NCBI GenBank assembly: GCA_003555185.1
Contig: PWFZ01000108.1
Location: 1-14,608 of the forward strand
Source of the DNA: Balneolaceae bacterium
GTDB lineage: Bacteria; Bacteroidota; Rhodothermia; Balneolales; Balneolaceae
Direction: 5' to 3'
Length of the DNA: 14,608 nt
A program made the translations under genes and the position numbers. Under the pieces are notes generated by a model that saw only the letters and a list, made by a program, of their open reading frames with translations, ran no database searches and was not told the DNA's origin. This document shows positions 1-7,995 of this stretch, piece by piece. Numbering within the stretch: position 1 is the stretch's first letter; every line of letters starts with the position of its first letter.

Positions 1-432
1 AATTCCCGGTTTATGCTGAGCAGTAATATAAGCGATCACGTAGATTTCAGGGTTTCTTATAACGCCAATTACAATATCGTGGAGAATTCTATCCGGCCGG
101 AGCTGAACAATAATTACTACGCGGGACGAGCCTCCACTTCCTTCAATTTAATGCCGTGGAAAGGATTCGTTTTTGCCAGCGATGTAAACCTGCAGCACTA
201 TGCCGGTTTGGGAGATGATTACAATCAAACCAATGTGTTTTGGAATGGCTCCATCGCCTATAAATTTTTTGATGATGAATCCGCTGAAATCAGGCTCACC
301 ATGTTCGATATCCTGGGTCAGAACGACAGCATCAACCGAACAATTCTGGAAGATTATATCGAGGATTACCGGTCAAATGTGCTGAGTCGTTATGTACTTG
401 TGTCGCTGCGGTATAAATTTAGTTCGTTTTAA
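1..432 (+). CDS. C-terminal part of an outer-membrane beta-barrel (TonB-dependent receptor-like) protein, 5' end outside the window
   Basis: The reading frame is open from the first base to the TAA at 430-432, so this is the last 143 codons of a longer gene. The visible protein is made of alternating polar/aromatic stretches typical of outer-membrane beta-strands, and it ends in YVLVSLRYKFSSF, whose final strand closes on an aromatic residue as in substrates of the BAM assembly machinery. The stretch DILGQNDSINR, followed by a YIEDYRSN segment and a final RY...YKF strand, is the ending I associate with Bacteroidota TonB-dependent receptors of the outer-membrane beta-barrel family, which carry a CarboxypepD-like N-terminal domain. 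The substrate cannot be told from this fragment. Downstream it converges on cysM, with 138 bp between the two stops and no obvious terminator hairpin. Confidence 0.75.
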   Translation, partial: NSRFMLSSNISDHVDFRVSYNANYNIVENSIRPELNNNYYAGRASTSFNLMPWKGFVFASDVNLQHYAGLGDDYNQTNVFWNGSIAYKFFDDESAEIRLTMFDILGQNDSINRTILEDYIEDYRSNVLSRYVLVSLRYKFSSF

Positions 433-570
433 CTGGAATTCGATATTAATGCGTGCCATGAAGAAGTTAAGGAAGTCATTTTAGTTCAGAATCTCCCAGC
501 TATCATAAGTGGCATGACGCAATATTTATATGAAGTTTTGATACACTCTTTTTAGCTTTCTAACACTCAG

Positions 571-1449
571 CTACTCAAAAAGATCAGAGCTCAAATATCG
601 ATCACCGCGGTCGCAGGTGATACAGACGATAACTCCTTCGGATAATTCATCAGCCAGCTTCAGCGCAGCGGTGAGTGCTCCTCCGCTGCTCATGCCACCC
701 ATTATCCCCTCCTCTTTTGCCATTCGGTGGGTCATTTCTGCAGCTTCATCCTCGCTCACATCAATAGTTCGGTCTACCCGGCTTGCTTCAAAAATTTTGG
801 GCAGATATTCGGGCGACCATCTTCTGATTCCCGGAATGGATGAGCCTTCAGTGGGTTGTGTTCCCACAATTTGTATGTCAGGATTTTTACTTTTAAGAAA
901 GCGGGAAACGCCCATAATTGTACCGGTTGTGCCCATCGCTGACACAAAGTGGGTGATTTTTCCAAGTGTATCGTGCCAGATTTCCGGACCGGTAGATCGT
1001 TCATGCATTTTGTAATTATCAGGATTAGCAAACTGATTAAGCTGATAAAATCCCTTTTCGTCAGCCATTTCCTGCGCAAGCTGACGCGAATATTCAATCG
1101 TTTTATCTGCCGGTGTCAATATCACTTCGGCTCCGTATGCTCTCATGGATTTGATCCGTTCCTCCGTGGCATTTTCCGGCATCAGCAATTTCATGTTCAG
1201 CCCTTTTATGGAAGCGATCATTGCCAATGCAATTCCTGTATTACCACTGGTTGCCTCCACAAGTGTATCGCCCGGTTTGATATCGCCCCGCTCCAGAGCC
1301 CCGCTGATCATCCCAAGTGCAGCCCGGTCCTTTACACTTCCCCCGGGATTTTGACCTTCGAGCTTACAATAGATTGTTACATTTTTATTTGTCGGGATGG
1401 ATTCCAGTTTAATAAGGGGTGTGTTACCTACAAGTTCTTCGAGTTTCAT
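571..1449 (-). CDS. cysM: Cysteine synthase B (O-acetylserine sulfhydrylase, CysM type)
   Basis: PLP-dependent cytoplasmic enzyme that converts O-acetylserine plus sulfide (or thiosulfate in some CysM enzymes) to cysteine. At 292 residues it has the usual CysM length. Visible landmarks are the PLP-binding lysine K40 in GGSVKDRAAL, the substrate loop TSGNTG at 67-72, the PLP-phosphate loop GTTGT at 173-177, the EGSSIPGIRRW segment at 201-211, MSSGGA with S254/S255, and the C-terminal CDRGDRYLS. EGSSIPGIRRW and CDRGDRYLS match CysM rather than CysK in my memory of the E. coli proteins. The ATG at 1447-1449 is chosen because the protein starts directly at the family's N-terminal GNTPLIKL motif. 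It lies 73 bp downstream of the serine acetyltransferase on the same strand, so the two are probably co-transcribed. There is no clear Shine-Dalgarno sequence. Confidence 0.95.
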   Translation of the reverse strand: MKLEELVGNTPLIKLESIPTNKNVTIYCKLEGQNPGGSVKDRAALGMISGALERGDIKPGDTLVEATSGNTGIALAMIASIKGLNMKLLMPENATEERIKSMRAYGAEVILTPADKTIEYSRQLAQEMADEKGFYQLNQFANPDNYKMHERSTGPEIWHDTLGKITHFVSAMGTTGTIMGVSRFLKSKNPDIQIVGTQPTEGSSIPGIRRWSPEYLPKIFEASRVDRTIDVSEDEAAEMTHRMAKEEGIMGGMSSGGALTAALKLADELSEGVIVCITCDRGDRYLSSDLFE

Positions 1450-1522
1450 GACAGGTTTTTAACAGTTAGAAAATTTATTTCAAATGACATCAAACCGAAA
1501 AGCGGCTCGATTTTAAAGAGAG

Positions 1523-2353
1523 TTATTTAAACGTAATGGTGTCCGTTTCACCGTCGGCATTTGTCATTTTGGCTTGATAATACACTTTTGACTCAGCAGG
1601 TACGCTGCGGGTCAGCCACACATTGCCACCAATAGTACTATTGTCGCCAATGGACGTTTCACCTCCCAAAATGGAAGCTCCGGCATAAAGGATGACGTGA
1701 TTTCCAATGGTTGGGTGACGCTTTTTGCTGGCGTCCTCCTTTTTCACGCTCATGGCTCCGAGGGTTACTCCCTGATAGATTTTTACGTGAGACCCAATTA
1801 CCGTGGTTTCACCTATAACGATTCCGGTTCCGTGGTCTATACAAAAGTGATCGCCAATAGTGGCTCCGGGATGTATATCAATTCCGGTTTCCCGATGTGC
1901 ATGTTCAGAAATAATCCTGGGGATAAGGGCGATTCCAAAGCCCACAAGTTCATGCGCCAGCCGGTGCGCCGCCATGGCATAAAATCCCGGATAAGTACGA
2001 ATGACTTCCGCTTTGCTTTTTGCAGCGGGATCACCCATATACATCGCTTCGATATCAAGCAGTAGCCGGGAGCGTATTTCAGGCAGCTTATTAAAAACTT
2101 GATCCTCCATACCCTCTATGCCACTTTTTACACACGCCTGATTTTGGTCAAGAATAGAACGAAACTCACGTTTTAACTCTTCAAGTCTCTGTTTGATAGA
2201 TTCTTCATCAGAAAAACGCTCTACGGCAAATTCGGGAAACAGAACGCCTACCAGCTGATTAAAAAATCGTATTACCAGTTCGGGTGGCGGGCATCCCAAC
2301 GATTCGCGGTGGGACTGAAGCAATGTTTTATAAAATGTATTAGGTAGACTCAT
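1523..2353 (-). CDS. cysE: Serine O-acetyltransferase (CysE/EpsC family)
   Basis: Acetylates serine with acetyl-CoA to O-acetylserine, the substrate of the downstream CysM. The 276-residue protein has a helical N-terminal domain (about 1-150) and a left-handed beta-helix of hexapeptide repeats (about 155-250: HPGATIG, IVIGETTVIG, YQGVTLGA, PTIGNHV, ILGGETSIG, STIGGNV). The catalytic Asp-His pair of the family appears as D159 in GIDIHPG and H174 in DHGTGIVIGE, with the same 15-residue spacing as in E. coli CysE. The K/R-rich loop KKEDASKKRHP before the acetyl-CoA site is also present. The C-terminus ends in ITFK and lacks the terminal isoleucine that CysE uses to dock into CysK, which fits a partner of CysM type. 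The N-terminal region is closer to the longer EpsC-like enzymes than to E. coli CysE. The start codon is ATG with no obvious Shine-Dalgarno sequence. Confidence 0.93.
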   Translation of the reverse strand: MSLPNTFYKTLLQSHRESLGCPPPELVIRFFNQLVGVLFPEFAVERFSDEESIKQRLEELKREFRSILDQNQACVKSGIEGMEDQVFNKLPEIRSRLLLDIEAMYMGDPAAKSKAEVIRTYPGFYAMAAHRLAHELVGFGIALIPRIISEHAHRETGIDIHPGATIGDHFCIDHGTGIVIGETTVIGSHVKIYQGVTLGAMSVKKEDASKKRHPTIGNHVILYAGASILGGETSIGDNSTIGGNVWLTRSVPAESKVYYQAKMTNADGETDTITFK

Positions 2354-2421
2354 TGTTTATGGGGGAATATTATAAAAAGAGCTGAAAGATAATAAATATT
2401 GAGTCCACAGAAGAGAGACGG

Positions 2422-3597
2422 TTATGATCTGATGGTGTCACTCATTATTTTTTTGTTGGAGGTATTTTTGACGCCTTCGTTTTGAACCTCTACAATTAAT
2501 TCAATCCACTTCCCAAGCACATTCTCCTCGGAAAAAGTTTCCCGAACGTCAATGGCTTTTCCAGCTAGTTTTTTTCGCAGTTCAGGGTCATCCATCAATA
2601 ATTCCATCGCTTTTGAAAGTTCATCTCTGTTTTCTGCTTCAACCAATAATCCATTTTTGGCGTGATCTATAACATGTCGCGGGCCGGAATCACAATCGAA
2701 TGAAATAGTAGCGCATCCTGCTGCCATAGCTTCGAGAACAACATTGCCAAATCCTTCATTTCGGGAACTGAGTACAAAAATATCAGCGTGTTCATACCAA
2801 TCTCCAACATTGCCAACACCACCCGGTAGCATAACTTTGTCCTGCAGATTTAACTTCTCGATTTGATTACTCAGTGCAGTATACTCCTCTTTCTCGCAGC
2901 TGTCCTTATCTACTCCCAAAATGACTAGTATCCAATTTTCATTCTTTATTTTATTAAAAGCATCCAATAACAGATCAAATCCTTTTACAAAAGGCCTGGA
3001 GCCGACGGCCAAAATCAGGTTTTTATTGGCGGGAATAATTGAATCAGGGAAGACAACAGGATCGATGGAGCGCATTGGCCATTGTACGGAATTAGGTATG
3101 ATGTGTACGTTTTTTGCTCCGGTATTATGCTTCAGCCAGTCAGCAGCTTCCGGTGTTAAGGAAGCGTGGCCATCCGCCAGGCCATAGAGTAATTTCCGCA
3201 TCACATACCAAAGTGAAAAGTTCCAGGTACCCGGAAAATTCCGTTCTGATACCACAATTTTTGCAGGAGATCTCTTGCCGGCGAGTATACTCATCACGGC
3301 TGAATCAGTCATCATTCCTATTAACACGTCGGGGTTTATTTCGCGTAGATGAGCTCGTAATTTTAACCAGACCGAAAAATTTTCTGTTATTTTTGAGAAC
3401 AATTTCTCTTCGCCATTAAGATTTAGCGATACGCGGTGAACCCCATCAGGCACGGTGTAAAAGTCCATGTCGGTTCCGCGCTTGGTTATGATAGTGACCT
3501 CGTAATTACGATTTGTCAAAAAGCCTGCTAATGCAATGGCAACCCTCTCTGCACCACCACTTGTTAACGAATAGAGGTAAATACAAATTTTCGTCAT
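2422..3597 (-). CDS. Glycosyltransferase, GT4-like (GT-B fold, group 1)
   Basis: Transfers a sugar from an activated donor to an acceptor, probably a lipid-linked or cell-surface glycan; donor and acceptor cannot be read from the sequence. Counting from the ATG at 3595-3597 (391 residues), the N-terminal GT-B domain opens with the glycine-rich SGGAERVA at 13-20. The C-terminal donor-binding domain has GSRPFVKGFD with R201 and K205, followed by LPGGVGNVGDWYEHADIFVLSS and the E-x7-E motif EGFGNVVLE (E281 and E289) typical of GT4 enzymes. The frame stays open upstream to an ATG at 3786, but those 63 extra residues are Cys-rich and unlike the family, whereas MTKICIYLYSL is a standard beta-strand start, so the shorter form is preferred. 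No other polysaccharide genes are adjacent, so it is an isolated glycosyltransferase here. The gap to cysE is 68 bp on the same strand. Confidence 0.85.
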   Translation of the reverse strand: MTKICIYLYSLTSGGAERVAIALAGFLTNRNYEVTIITKRGTDMDFYTVPDGVHRVSLNLNGEEKLFSKITENFSVWLKLRAHLREINPDVLIGMMTDSAVMSILAGKRSPAKIVVSERNFPGTWNFSLWYVMRKLLYGLADGHASLTPEAADWLKHNTGAKNVHIIPNSVQWPMRSIDPVVFPDSIIPANKNLILAVGSRPFVKGFDLLLDAFNKIKNENWILVILGVDKDSCEKEEYTALSNQIEKLNLQDKVMLPGGVGNVGDWYEHADIFVLSSRNEGFGNVVLEAMAAGCATISFDCDSGPRHVIDHAKNGLLVEAENRDELSKAMELLMDDPELRKKLAGKAIDVRETFSEENVLGKWIELIVEVQNEGVKNTSNKKIMSDTIRS

Positions 3598-3888
3598 AAC
3601 TCGTGTAAGGCTTTGATGGATATGGACTCTCTTCGCCATACAAGTTACAGGAAGTTTCGCAATTCGGGTTACACTCTGCATGCATTGACTTGCAATTTCG
3701 CATGTTTTTTGGACGTAAGTGCAGACGGAAAAATGGAAAATATTGTTTATTGCTGAAGGGTCTTGAGTCAATTCAGAAGTTTTCAAAAAACCCTGTTCAT
3801 TAAGTCGCTAAATCAAGATTTGATGAATGGTATCATGGATACAAGGTGATCATATCAAAAGTGATTCAAACATCTTTTTTAGGGGATA
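3598..3888. other. Intergenic stretch between the glycosyltransferase and the secreted protease
   Basis: On the minus strand this holds the 5' flank of the glycosyltransferase and the 3' flank of the protease gene. No convincing gene is present; the 189-bp open extension of the glycosyltransferase frame (to 3786) looks non-coding. Short imperfect hairpins occur (for example GTATC-ATG-GATAC near 3830), but none has a run of T on the appropriate strand that would make a clear terminator. Confidence 0.4.
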
Positions 3889-5667
3889 TCATTTAATCAG
3901 GGTCATTTTTCTTGTCTCCTGCCAACTGTTCGTTTGTAATCGATAGAAATATTGCCCCGATGAGAGTATAGAGGACTTAAAACTGAATGAGTAATAATCA
4001 GGTGAGAGATCCCGGTTTACAAGTGTTTGTATGAGCTCACCTGAAATATTATAAATTTGAAGCTGAACGTGTGATTCTTCAAAAAGGTCAAACTCAATAT
4101 TGGTAGTGGAGTTAAATGGGTTCGGATAGTTTTGTTTTAGTTCAAATTGGGTGTCCGGATTATCAGCAAAAAGTTCATACGGCTCTGTTTCTACTGTTAG
4201 GCCGTAGGCTACTGACTCGTCTGTTGATCCATTTACTACAGCAAATCGCAGTGATTCGAGCTCGTTTAATCTCCAGCCGGTTTGAACCCGGGATGCCTTG
4301 TCAGGACTTGAATAGGTTTGGGTTCGAATGCGAATATCACCATTTTTAAAAACTCCTATCATACCCACGCCAATTCCGGAAATAACGCCGGTATTTTTAA
4401 ATCTTAGGACAGCCTGATTATCGGGTTCATTAGTAGGTTCCACGGAGTAGTAGTGAGCTGCAAGGGGGTTTAGAAAGTTAATTTGTGTATCAAGTTGTTC
4501 CGGAAACTGAGTAAATGTGTGGCGAAGAATCGGTGTGGGATATCGGCTCGCGGCGGTAAACCCAAAGTCAGGATGGCTAAAATCACCCGAAGCCATGTGC
4601 CACATGTGATTTAGTAAATTCTGGCTTTCCAGTTTTGCCGGACGACTTTCCAGTGTTCTTTTTATGGTTTCTTCAAAGTTTTCATCACTGTTAGCCATGG
4701 AACTCCAGACATCTGGCCAGAATTGATCACCAAATTGTTCGGCGAAATAGTTCATCCAGGTTACGTGATAGTAAGCAACAGGAGGGGCAGTTTGTGGACT
4801 GCCAAAAATAGAAGCTGAGGTAGGTTCTCCTGGGAATTCAGGGTTTATCAAACGGTTTATATACCAGTTCACATTGTTAAAAACCACATTCTCAGCGTAT
4901 ACCGCATCCATTTCCAACCAGTCAAATCCACCACGGAATTGGCTTGCGATAAACTGACTCGCGTGTTTGAGCTCATGTGCAATTAAAGTATATATGTTTC
5001 CCTTCAAATCATCAGGGTGATCATTTGAAGGTAACCTTTCTAGATTGTTATCGATCACTACATAGGTGTTATCGGGCCCGGTGGGATATGCCGCACCAAA
5101 AAAATTTCTCAAAGATTGGACTCTTATTACGTATGGCTCATCCTTTAAGAAGTCGGAATACCCAAGTGTGTTAACGAGATGCCGATACGATGAATCAGCT
5201 GCAAAACTGATGGCTTCGATGTAGTCCGGAACCCCGCTGTTGTTGGAGTCAATAGTAGAAACGGCTTCACTTCCTTCCACTCTATAGAAGATGTTAAAAT
5301 TCCCGGAATCGGATTGATGAAGTAATGCCTCATGCGATGTAGATGGATTTAGAATCTCATCAAACTCAGTAATGGTGGATGATGATAACTGGCTCTTATG
5401 GTGAAAAAATTCATGCAAAACCGGTGTAAGGCAGAACAGATGTGAGTCATGATTAACGTGAAATTGACGGTCTAATCGATTAGGGTCGACACCGGCATAG
5501 AGTTTCTGGAGAAGCCCTTCTTCGAACGAGAGTTCTCCTTTAGTTACCATCAAATCTATGGATTGAAAAACAGATATTTCTTCGGCTTGATGAACCTGAG
5601 CAAATGCAATACCCGGACAGAATAGAACCAACGAAAAGAAAAGGAGAAGGAAGTAAATACTTTTCAT
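3889..5667 (-). CDS. Secreted putative metalloprotease (MXAN_6640-like) with T9SS type A sorting domain
   Basis: A 592-residue exported protein. Residues 1-23 are a signal peptide (MK, a Leu/Phe-rich core, then AFA before Q24). Residues 120-150 carry NIFYRVEGSEAV and then a calcium-loop-like D-S-N-N-S-G-VPDYIEA, followed by a helix and a lone LGY, the opening I recall from the MXAN_6640 family of putative metalloproteases. The candidate zinc site is HELKH at 231-235 (an HExxH motif) with FDWLEMDAVYAEN at 248-260, where E252 or E259 could be the third ligand. The last 81 residues start with QNYPNPFNSTTNIEF and end in ETRKMTLIK, the Por/type IX secretion C-terminal sorting domain that directs cargo across the outer membrane and is normally cleaved. 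Protease activity is inferred from the motif only. Upstream lies a 315-bp gene-free stretch shared with a divergent gene. Confidence 0.8.
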   Translation of the reverse strand: MKSIYFLLLFFSLVLFCPGIAFAQVHQAEEISVFQSIDLMVTKGELSFEEGLLQKLYAGVDPNRLDRQFHVNHDSHLFCLTPVLHEFFHHKSQLSSSTITEFDEILNPSTSHEALLHQSDSGNFNIFYRVEGSEAVSTIDSNNSGVPDYIEAISFAADSSYRHLVNTLGYSDFLKDEPYVIRVQSLRNFFGAAYPTGPDNTYVVIDNNLERLPSNDHPDDLKGNIYTLIAHELKHASQFIASQFRGGFDWLEMDAVYAENVVFNNVNWYINRLINPEFPGEPTSASIFGSPQTAPPVAYYHVTWMNYFAEQFGDQFWPDVWSSMANSDENFEETIKRTLESRPAKLESQNLLNHMWHMASGDFSHPDFGFTAASRYPTPILRHTFTQFPEQLDTQINFLNPLAAHYYSVEPTNEPDNQAVLRFKNTGVISGIGVGMIGVFKNGDIRIRTQTYSSPDKASRVQTGWRLNELESLRFAVVNGSTDESVAYGLTVETEPYELFADNPDTQFELKQNYPNPFNSTTNIEFDLFEESHVQLQIYNISGELIQTLVNRDLSPDYYSFSFKSSILSSGQYFYRLQTNSWQETRKMTLIK

Positions 5668-5982
5668 TATGAAAATTTTTGTGAACTAGCTCTTAGTTGA
5701 ATAGTTGGGGTATAGTATTTATAAAATTTTTTCTAAACAACTTTTCATAACAGACAGTGGGGATCGGGGTATAGAGGACATGTTACTTATCGTCATTCCA
5801 TGACATCTACCAATCCTTTCGGGTCATCAAATAAAAAGTAAGGTGAACTTTGGTGTGTTTGTATCTCGTAAAGACCCTCCAAGGGTTTCGAACCCTTGGA
5901 GGGTTGGGTTGATTATTTCTGTAAGGAATTCCGTGTTTTTGGTTCATACAGAAAAGGGCAGAAATCAAAAAAGAGAAGAGTT
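5668..5982. other. Gene-free divergent intergenic region
   Basis: This separates the secreted protease (minus) from the RraB-like gene (plus), so it should contain both promoters. I see no confident Bacteroidota -33/-7 pair. It contains the perfect inverted repeat at 5874-5904, and its right end (5971-5982) supplies an AGAAGAG Shine-Dalgarno-like sequence for the gene at 5983. No RNA gene is recognisable. Confidence 0.5.
5874..5904. repeat. Perfect 14-bp inverted repeat, 3-nt loop
   Basis: The arm ACCCTCCAAGGGTT (5874-5887) is followed by TCG and the exact reverse complement AACCCTTGGAGGGT (5891-5904). There is no T-tract after it on either strand, so it is not a standard intrinsic terminator for the flanking genes, which point away from it. 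It resembles the short dispersed palindromic repeats (REP/BIME-like) found between genes in this group; that assignment is from memory and needs a genome-wide count. As RNA it would form a very stable hairpin upstream of the RraB-like gene. Confidence 0.85.
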
Positions 5983-6312
5983 ATGAAAAAGATCATATCA
6001 AAAATTAACAAAGAAATTAGAGGGTTCATCAAACACATGGATGCTGAACCGGATGCAAAGAGACCTACAACTTTCTGGTTTTATTCCGATTCAGAAGATA
6101 GAATCTACCGTTTGTCTCAACACCTTCAGGGTAAAGGTTTAAAAATTGAATATTGTGGCCCCTCTGCTTCTAATGACAAACAACTACTGATCGCTGAAAA
6201 ATGGATGTACCCAGCAGAAGAATCGACGAACAACCTATGGACTTATTTCAATGAGCTTGCCGAACGGTTTGGAGTGGAGTTTGATGGGTGGGAAACAAGG
6301 CTTGATATATGA
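5983..6312 (+). CDS. RraB-like small protein (ribonuclease E inhibitor RraB family)
   Basis: A 109-residue soluble protein with no signal peptide or membrane segment. The start is the ATG at 5983, preceded by AGAAGAG about 4 bases upstream; an in-frame TTG at 5896 would start inside the palindrome and is rejected. A basic N-terminal helix is followed by PTTFWFYSDSEDRIYRLSQHL, a strand-helix unit, then GLKIEYCGP, a central W in AEKWMYP, and the C-terminal FGVEFDGWETRL. The pattern (phenylalanine-rich first strand, residue numbers on a helix, then DGW near the end) fits the RraB fold, whose E. coli member binds RNase E and slows mRNA decay. The DGW ending is the strongest sign. Binding to an RNase here is only inferred; it could equally be a stand-alone DUF695/RraB-like domain of unknown role. 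Confidence 0.65.
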   Translation: MKKIISKINKEIRGFIKHMDAEPDAKRPTTFWFYSDSEDRIYRLSQHLQGKGLKIEYCGPSASNDKQLLIAEKWMYPAEESTNNLWTYFNELAERFGVEFDGWETRLDI

Positions 6313-6413
6313 AAGGGGTGTGGATTGATTTTGAAGGAGATACTTGCGGTTCTAAATGAATTCTTGGATGGTTGGGCTATAGTGTGAGGTATTTCAGTTA
6401 TTTTTATTACTAT

Positions 6414-6435
6414 GTTCTAGTAGCAAAAATAGAAC
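6414..6435 (+). promoter_or_regulatory. Short inverted repeat before the aminopeptidase
   Basis: GTTCTA (6414-6419) and TAGAAC (6430-6435) form a perfect 6-bp inverted repeat with a 10-nt spacer, ending 26 bases before the likely ATG. It could be an operator or a leader hairpin, but arms this short also arise by chance in AT-rich DNA. No Shine-Dalgarno sequence is visible between it and the start codon. Confidence 0.25.
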
Positions 6436-6461
6436 GCTGTTAATTTAATGTACCCTTGCCT

Positions 6462-7946
6462 ATGCGATCTTCCATCTTAATTATTGTAATCTCCTTATTC
6501 TCATCAAGTATACTTATTGCACAGGATGTACATTGGAATCAATCCACTGAAAAAGAGGAGCGACCATTATTTACAGAGCATTTCACACCGGATGAATTTT
6601 CTGAAAGGCGCGATCGTATTTATAAAGAAATTGGAGATGATGCATTTGCGACAATCCAAGGGGCACCGATGCCAATGGGATTTCAATTTTTTCGGCAGAA
6701 CAATGAGTTCTATTATTTATCAGGAATTAAATCTCCGTATGCATATTTGATCCTCAACGGTCAGTCTAAAACCGCTACGGTTTATCTTCAGGATCGCAAC
6801 GAAAGCCGGGAATACGGAGAGGGAAAGGTGTTGTCGTATCAGGATTCTGAATTGGTTAAAGAGCTGTCGGGAATTGATAGAGTGAAGCATATCGACGATT
6901 TGAAGGCTGATATTGAACAATTTGACAGCGATAGCAACTACAAAAAAGTATATACGCATCTTAGTCCTTATGAGAATCTTGGAGTAACACGCTCCATAGC
7001 CAGTCGTACTCTTGCGGATCGAAAAGGTGATCCGTTTGATGAGCGGCCGGGTCGACATCAGGAGTTTATCAATCATCTTGATAAGTTTACCACAAACTTG
7101 AATATGCAGGACCTGGACCCTATAACCGATGAGATGCGCAAAATTAAGAGTGAAGCTGAAATTAAGCTGATTACCATCTCCAGTAAACTGCAGGGATACG
7201 CGATTAAAGAATCGATGCGTTCTACTAAGCCGGGGATCAAGGCGTATGAGATGGAGTCCATCGCCCGATATATCTACTGGAAAAATGGCGTTGAAGGCGA
7301 AGGGTATTACGCTCTTACCCATATTGGCCCTGATGCATATATGAATCACTATCACGGCAGTGAACGACCCGCTCGCGATGGCGACATGATTTTGATGGAT
7401 TACGGTCCGGTCTATAGCTACTACACTAGCGATATGGGGCGTATGTGGCCGGCCAACGGTACCTTCAATTCGGTTCAGCGTGAACTATACACGTTCTACC
7501 TCACATTCTATGAAATGATTTTAGATAACATAGAGATAGGACTCACTCCTCAGGAAATCATGATAAATACTTTGGATCAATTCGATCTGGTATTAACAGA
7601 CATGAGTTTTTCAAAAGAGGTTTACAGACAGGCAGCGGAAGACTTTATTGATTCTTATCGTCAACGAATAAGCAACCCAAATATGGGGTTAGGTCATGGC
7701 GTGGGACTTGCTGTTCACGATGTGGGAGATTATTCTACACCTATTGAGCCCGGAATGGTATTTGTGATTGAACCTCAGTTCAGAGTGCCGGAAGAAAATA
7801 TTTATGTACGCCTTGAGGATATGATTGTCATATCTGAAGAGGGTGTTGAAGTAATTACCGATTTTGTACCGCGTGATATTGAAGGTATTGAAGCACTGAT
7901 GCAGGAAGAGGGGCTACTGCAAAAATTCGATTTTAAACTGGATTAA
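6462..7946 (+). CDS. Exported Xaa-Pro aminopeptidase (aminopeptidase P, peptidase family M24)
   Basis: Removes the N-terminal residue from peptides whose second residue is proline. Counting from the ATG at 6462 (494 residues), the first 20 residues form a signal peptide (IIVISLFSSSILIA before QD), so it probably acts in the periplasm; an in-frame TTG at 6456 would add only two residues. The N-terminal domain (about 40-180) carries NNEFYYLSG, typical of the AMP_N domain. The pita-bread catalytic domain contains all five metal ligands: D313 in LMDYG, D324 in SDMGR, H412 in GLGHGVGL, E437 in VIEPQF and E452 in VRLEDM. The auxiliary histidines H298 (YHGSE) and H419 (VHDVGDY) are present. It therefore looks fully active with two metal ions, usually manganese. 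Its stop is 49 bp from that of the convergent phosphodiester glycosidase. No terminator is obvious. Confidence 0.92.
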   Translation: MRSSILIIVISLFSSSILIAQDVHWNQSTEKEERPLFTEHFTPDEFSERRDRIYKEIGDDAFATIQGAPMPMGFQFFRQNNEFYYLSGIKSPYAYLILNGQSKTATVYLQDRNESREYGEGKVLSYQDSELVKELSGIDRVKHIDDLKADIEQFDSDSNYKKVYTHLSPYENLGVTRSIASRTLADRKGDPFDERPGRHQEFINHLDKFTTNLNMQDLDPITDEMRKIKSEAEIKLITISSKLQGYAIKESMRSTKPGIKAYEMESIARYIYWKNGVEGEGYYALTHIGPDAYMNHYHGSERPARDGDMILMDYGPVYSYYTSDMGRMWPANGTFNSVQRELYTFYLTFYEMILDNIEIGLTPQEIMINTLDQFDLVLTDMSFSKEVYRQAAEDFIDSYRQRISNPNMGLGHGVGLAVHDVGDYSTPIEPGMVFVIEPQFRVPEENIYVRLEDMIVISEEGVEVITDFVPRDIEGIEALMQEEGLLQKFDFKLD

Positions 7947-7995
7947 ATGTAGATCTTGATGGATTCTGAACCCTGGGGTGAGTAGGTTGGTTTTT

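Noticed and set aside
949..1530. 193-codon plus-strand frame opposite cysM
   Set aside because: Antisense shadow of a strongly conserved gene; no family features.
3598..3786. 63-residue N-terminal extension of the glycosyltransferase from the ATG at 3786
   Set aside because: Cys-rich, no homology to GT4 N-termini, and the family start motif begins exactly at the inner ATG (3595-3597).
5896..5982. TTG start for the RraB-like protein
   Set aside because: It lies inside the palindrome's second arm, and an ATG with a Shine-Dalgarno-like AGAAGAG is present at 5983.
6720..7355. 211-codon minus-strand frame opposite the aminopeptidase
   Set aside because: Overlaps the catalytic domain coding sequence in antisense; no recognisable motifs.
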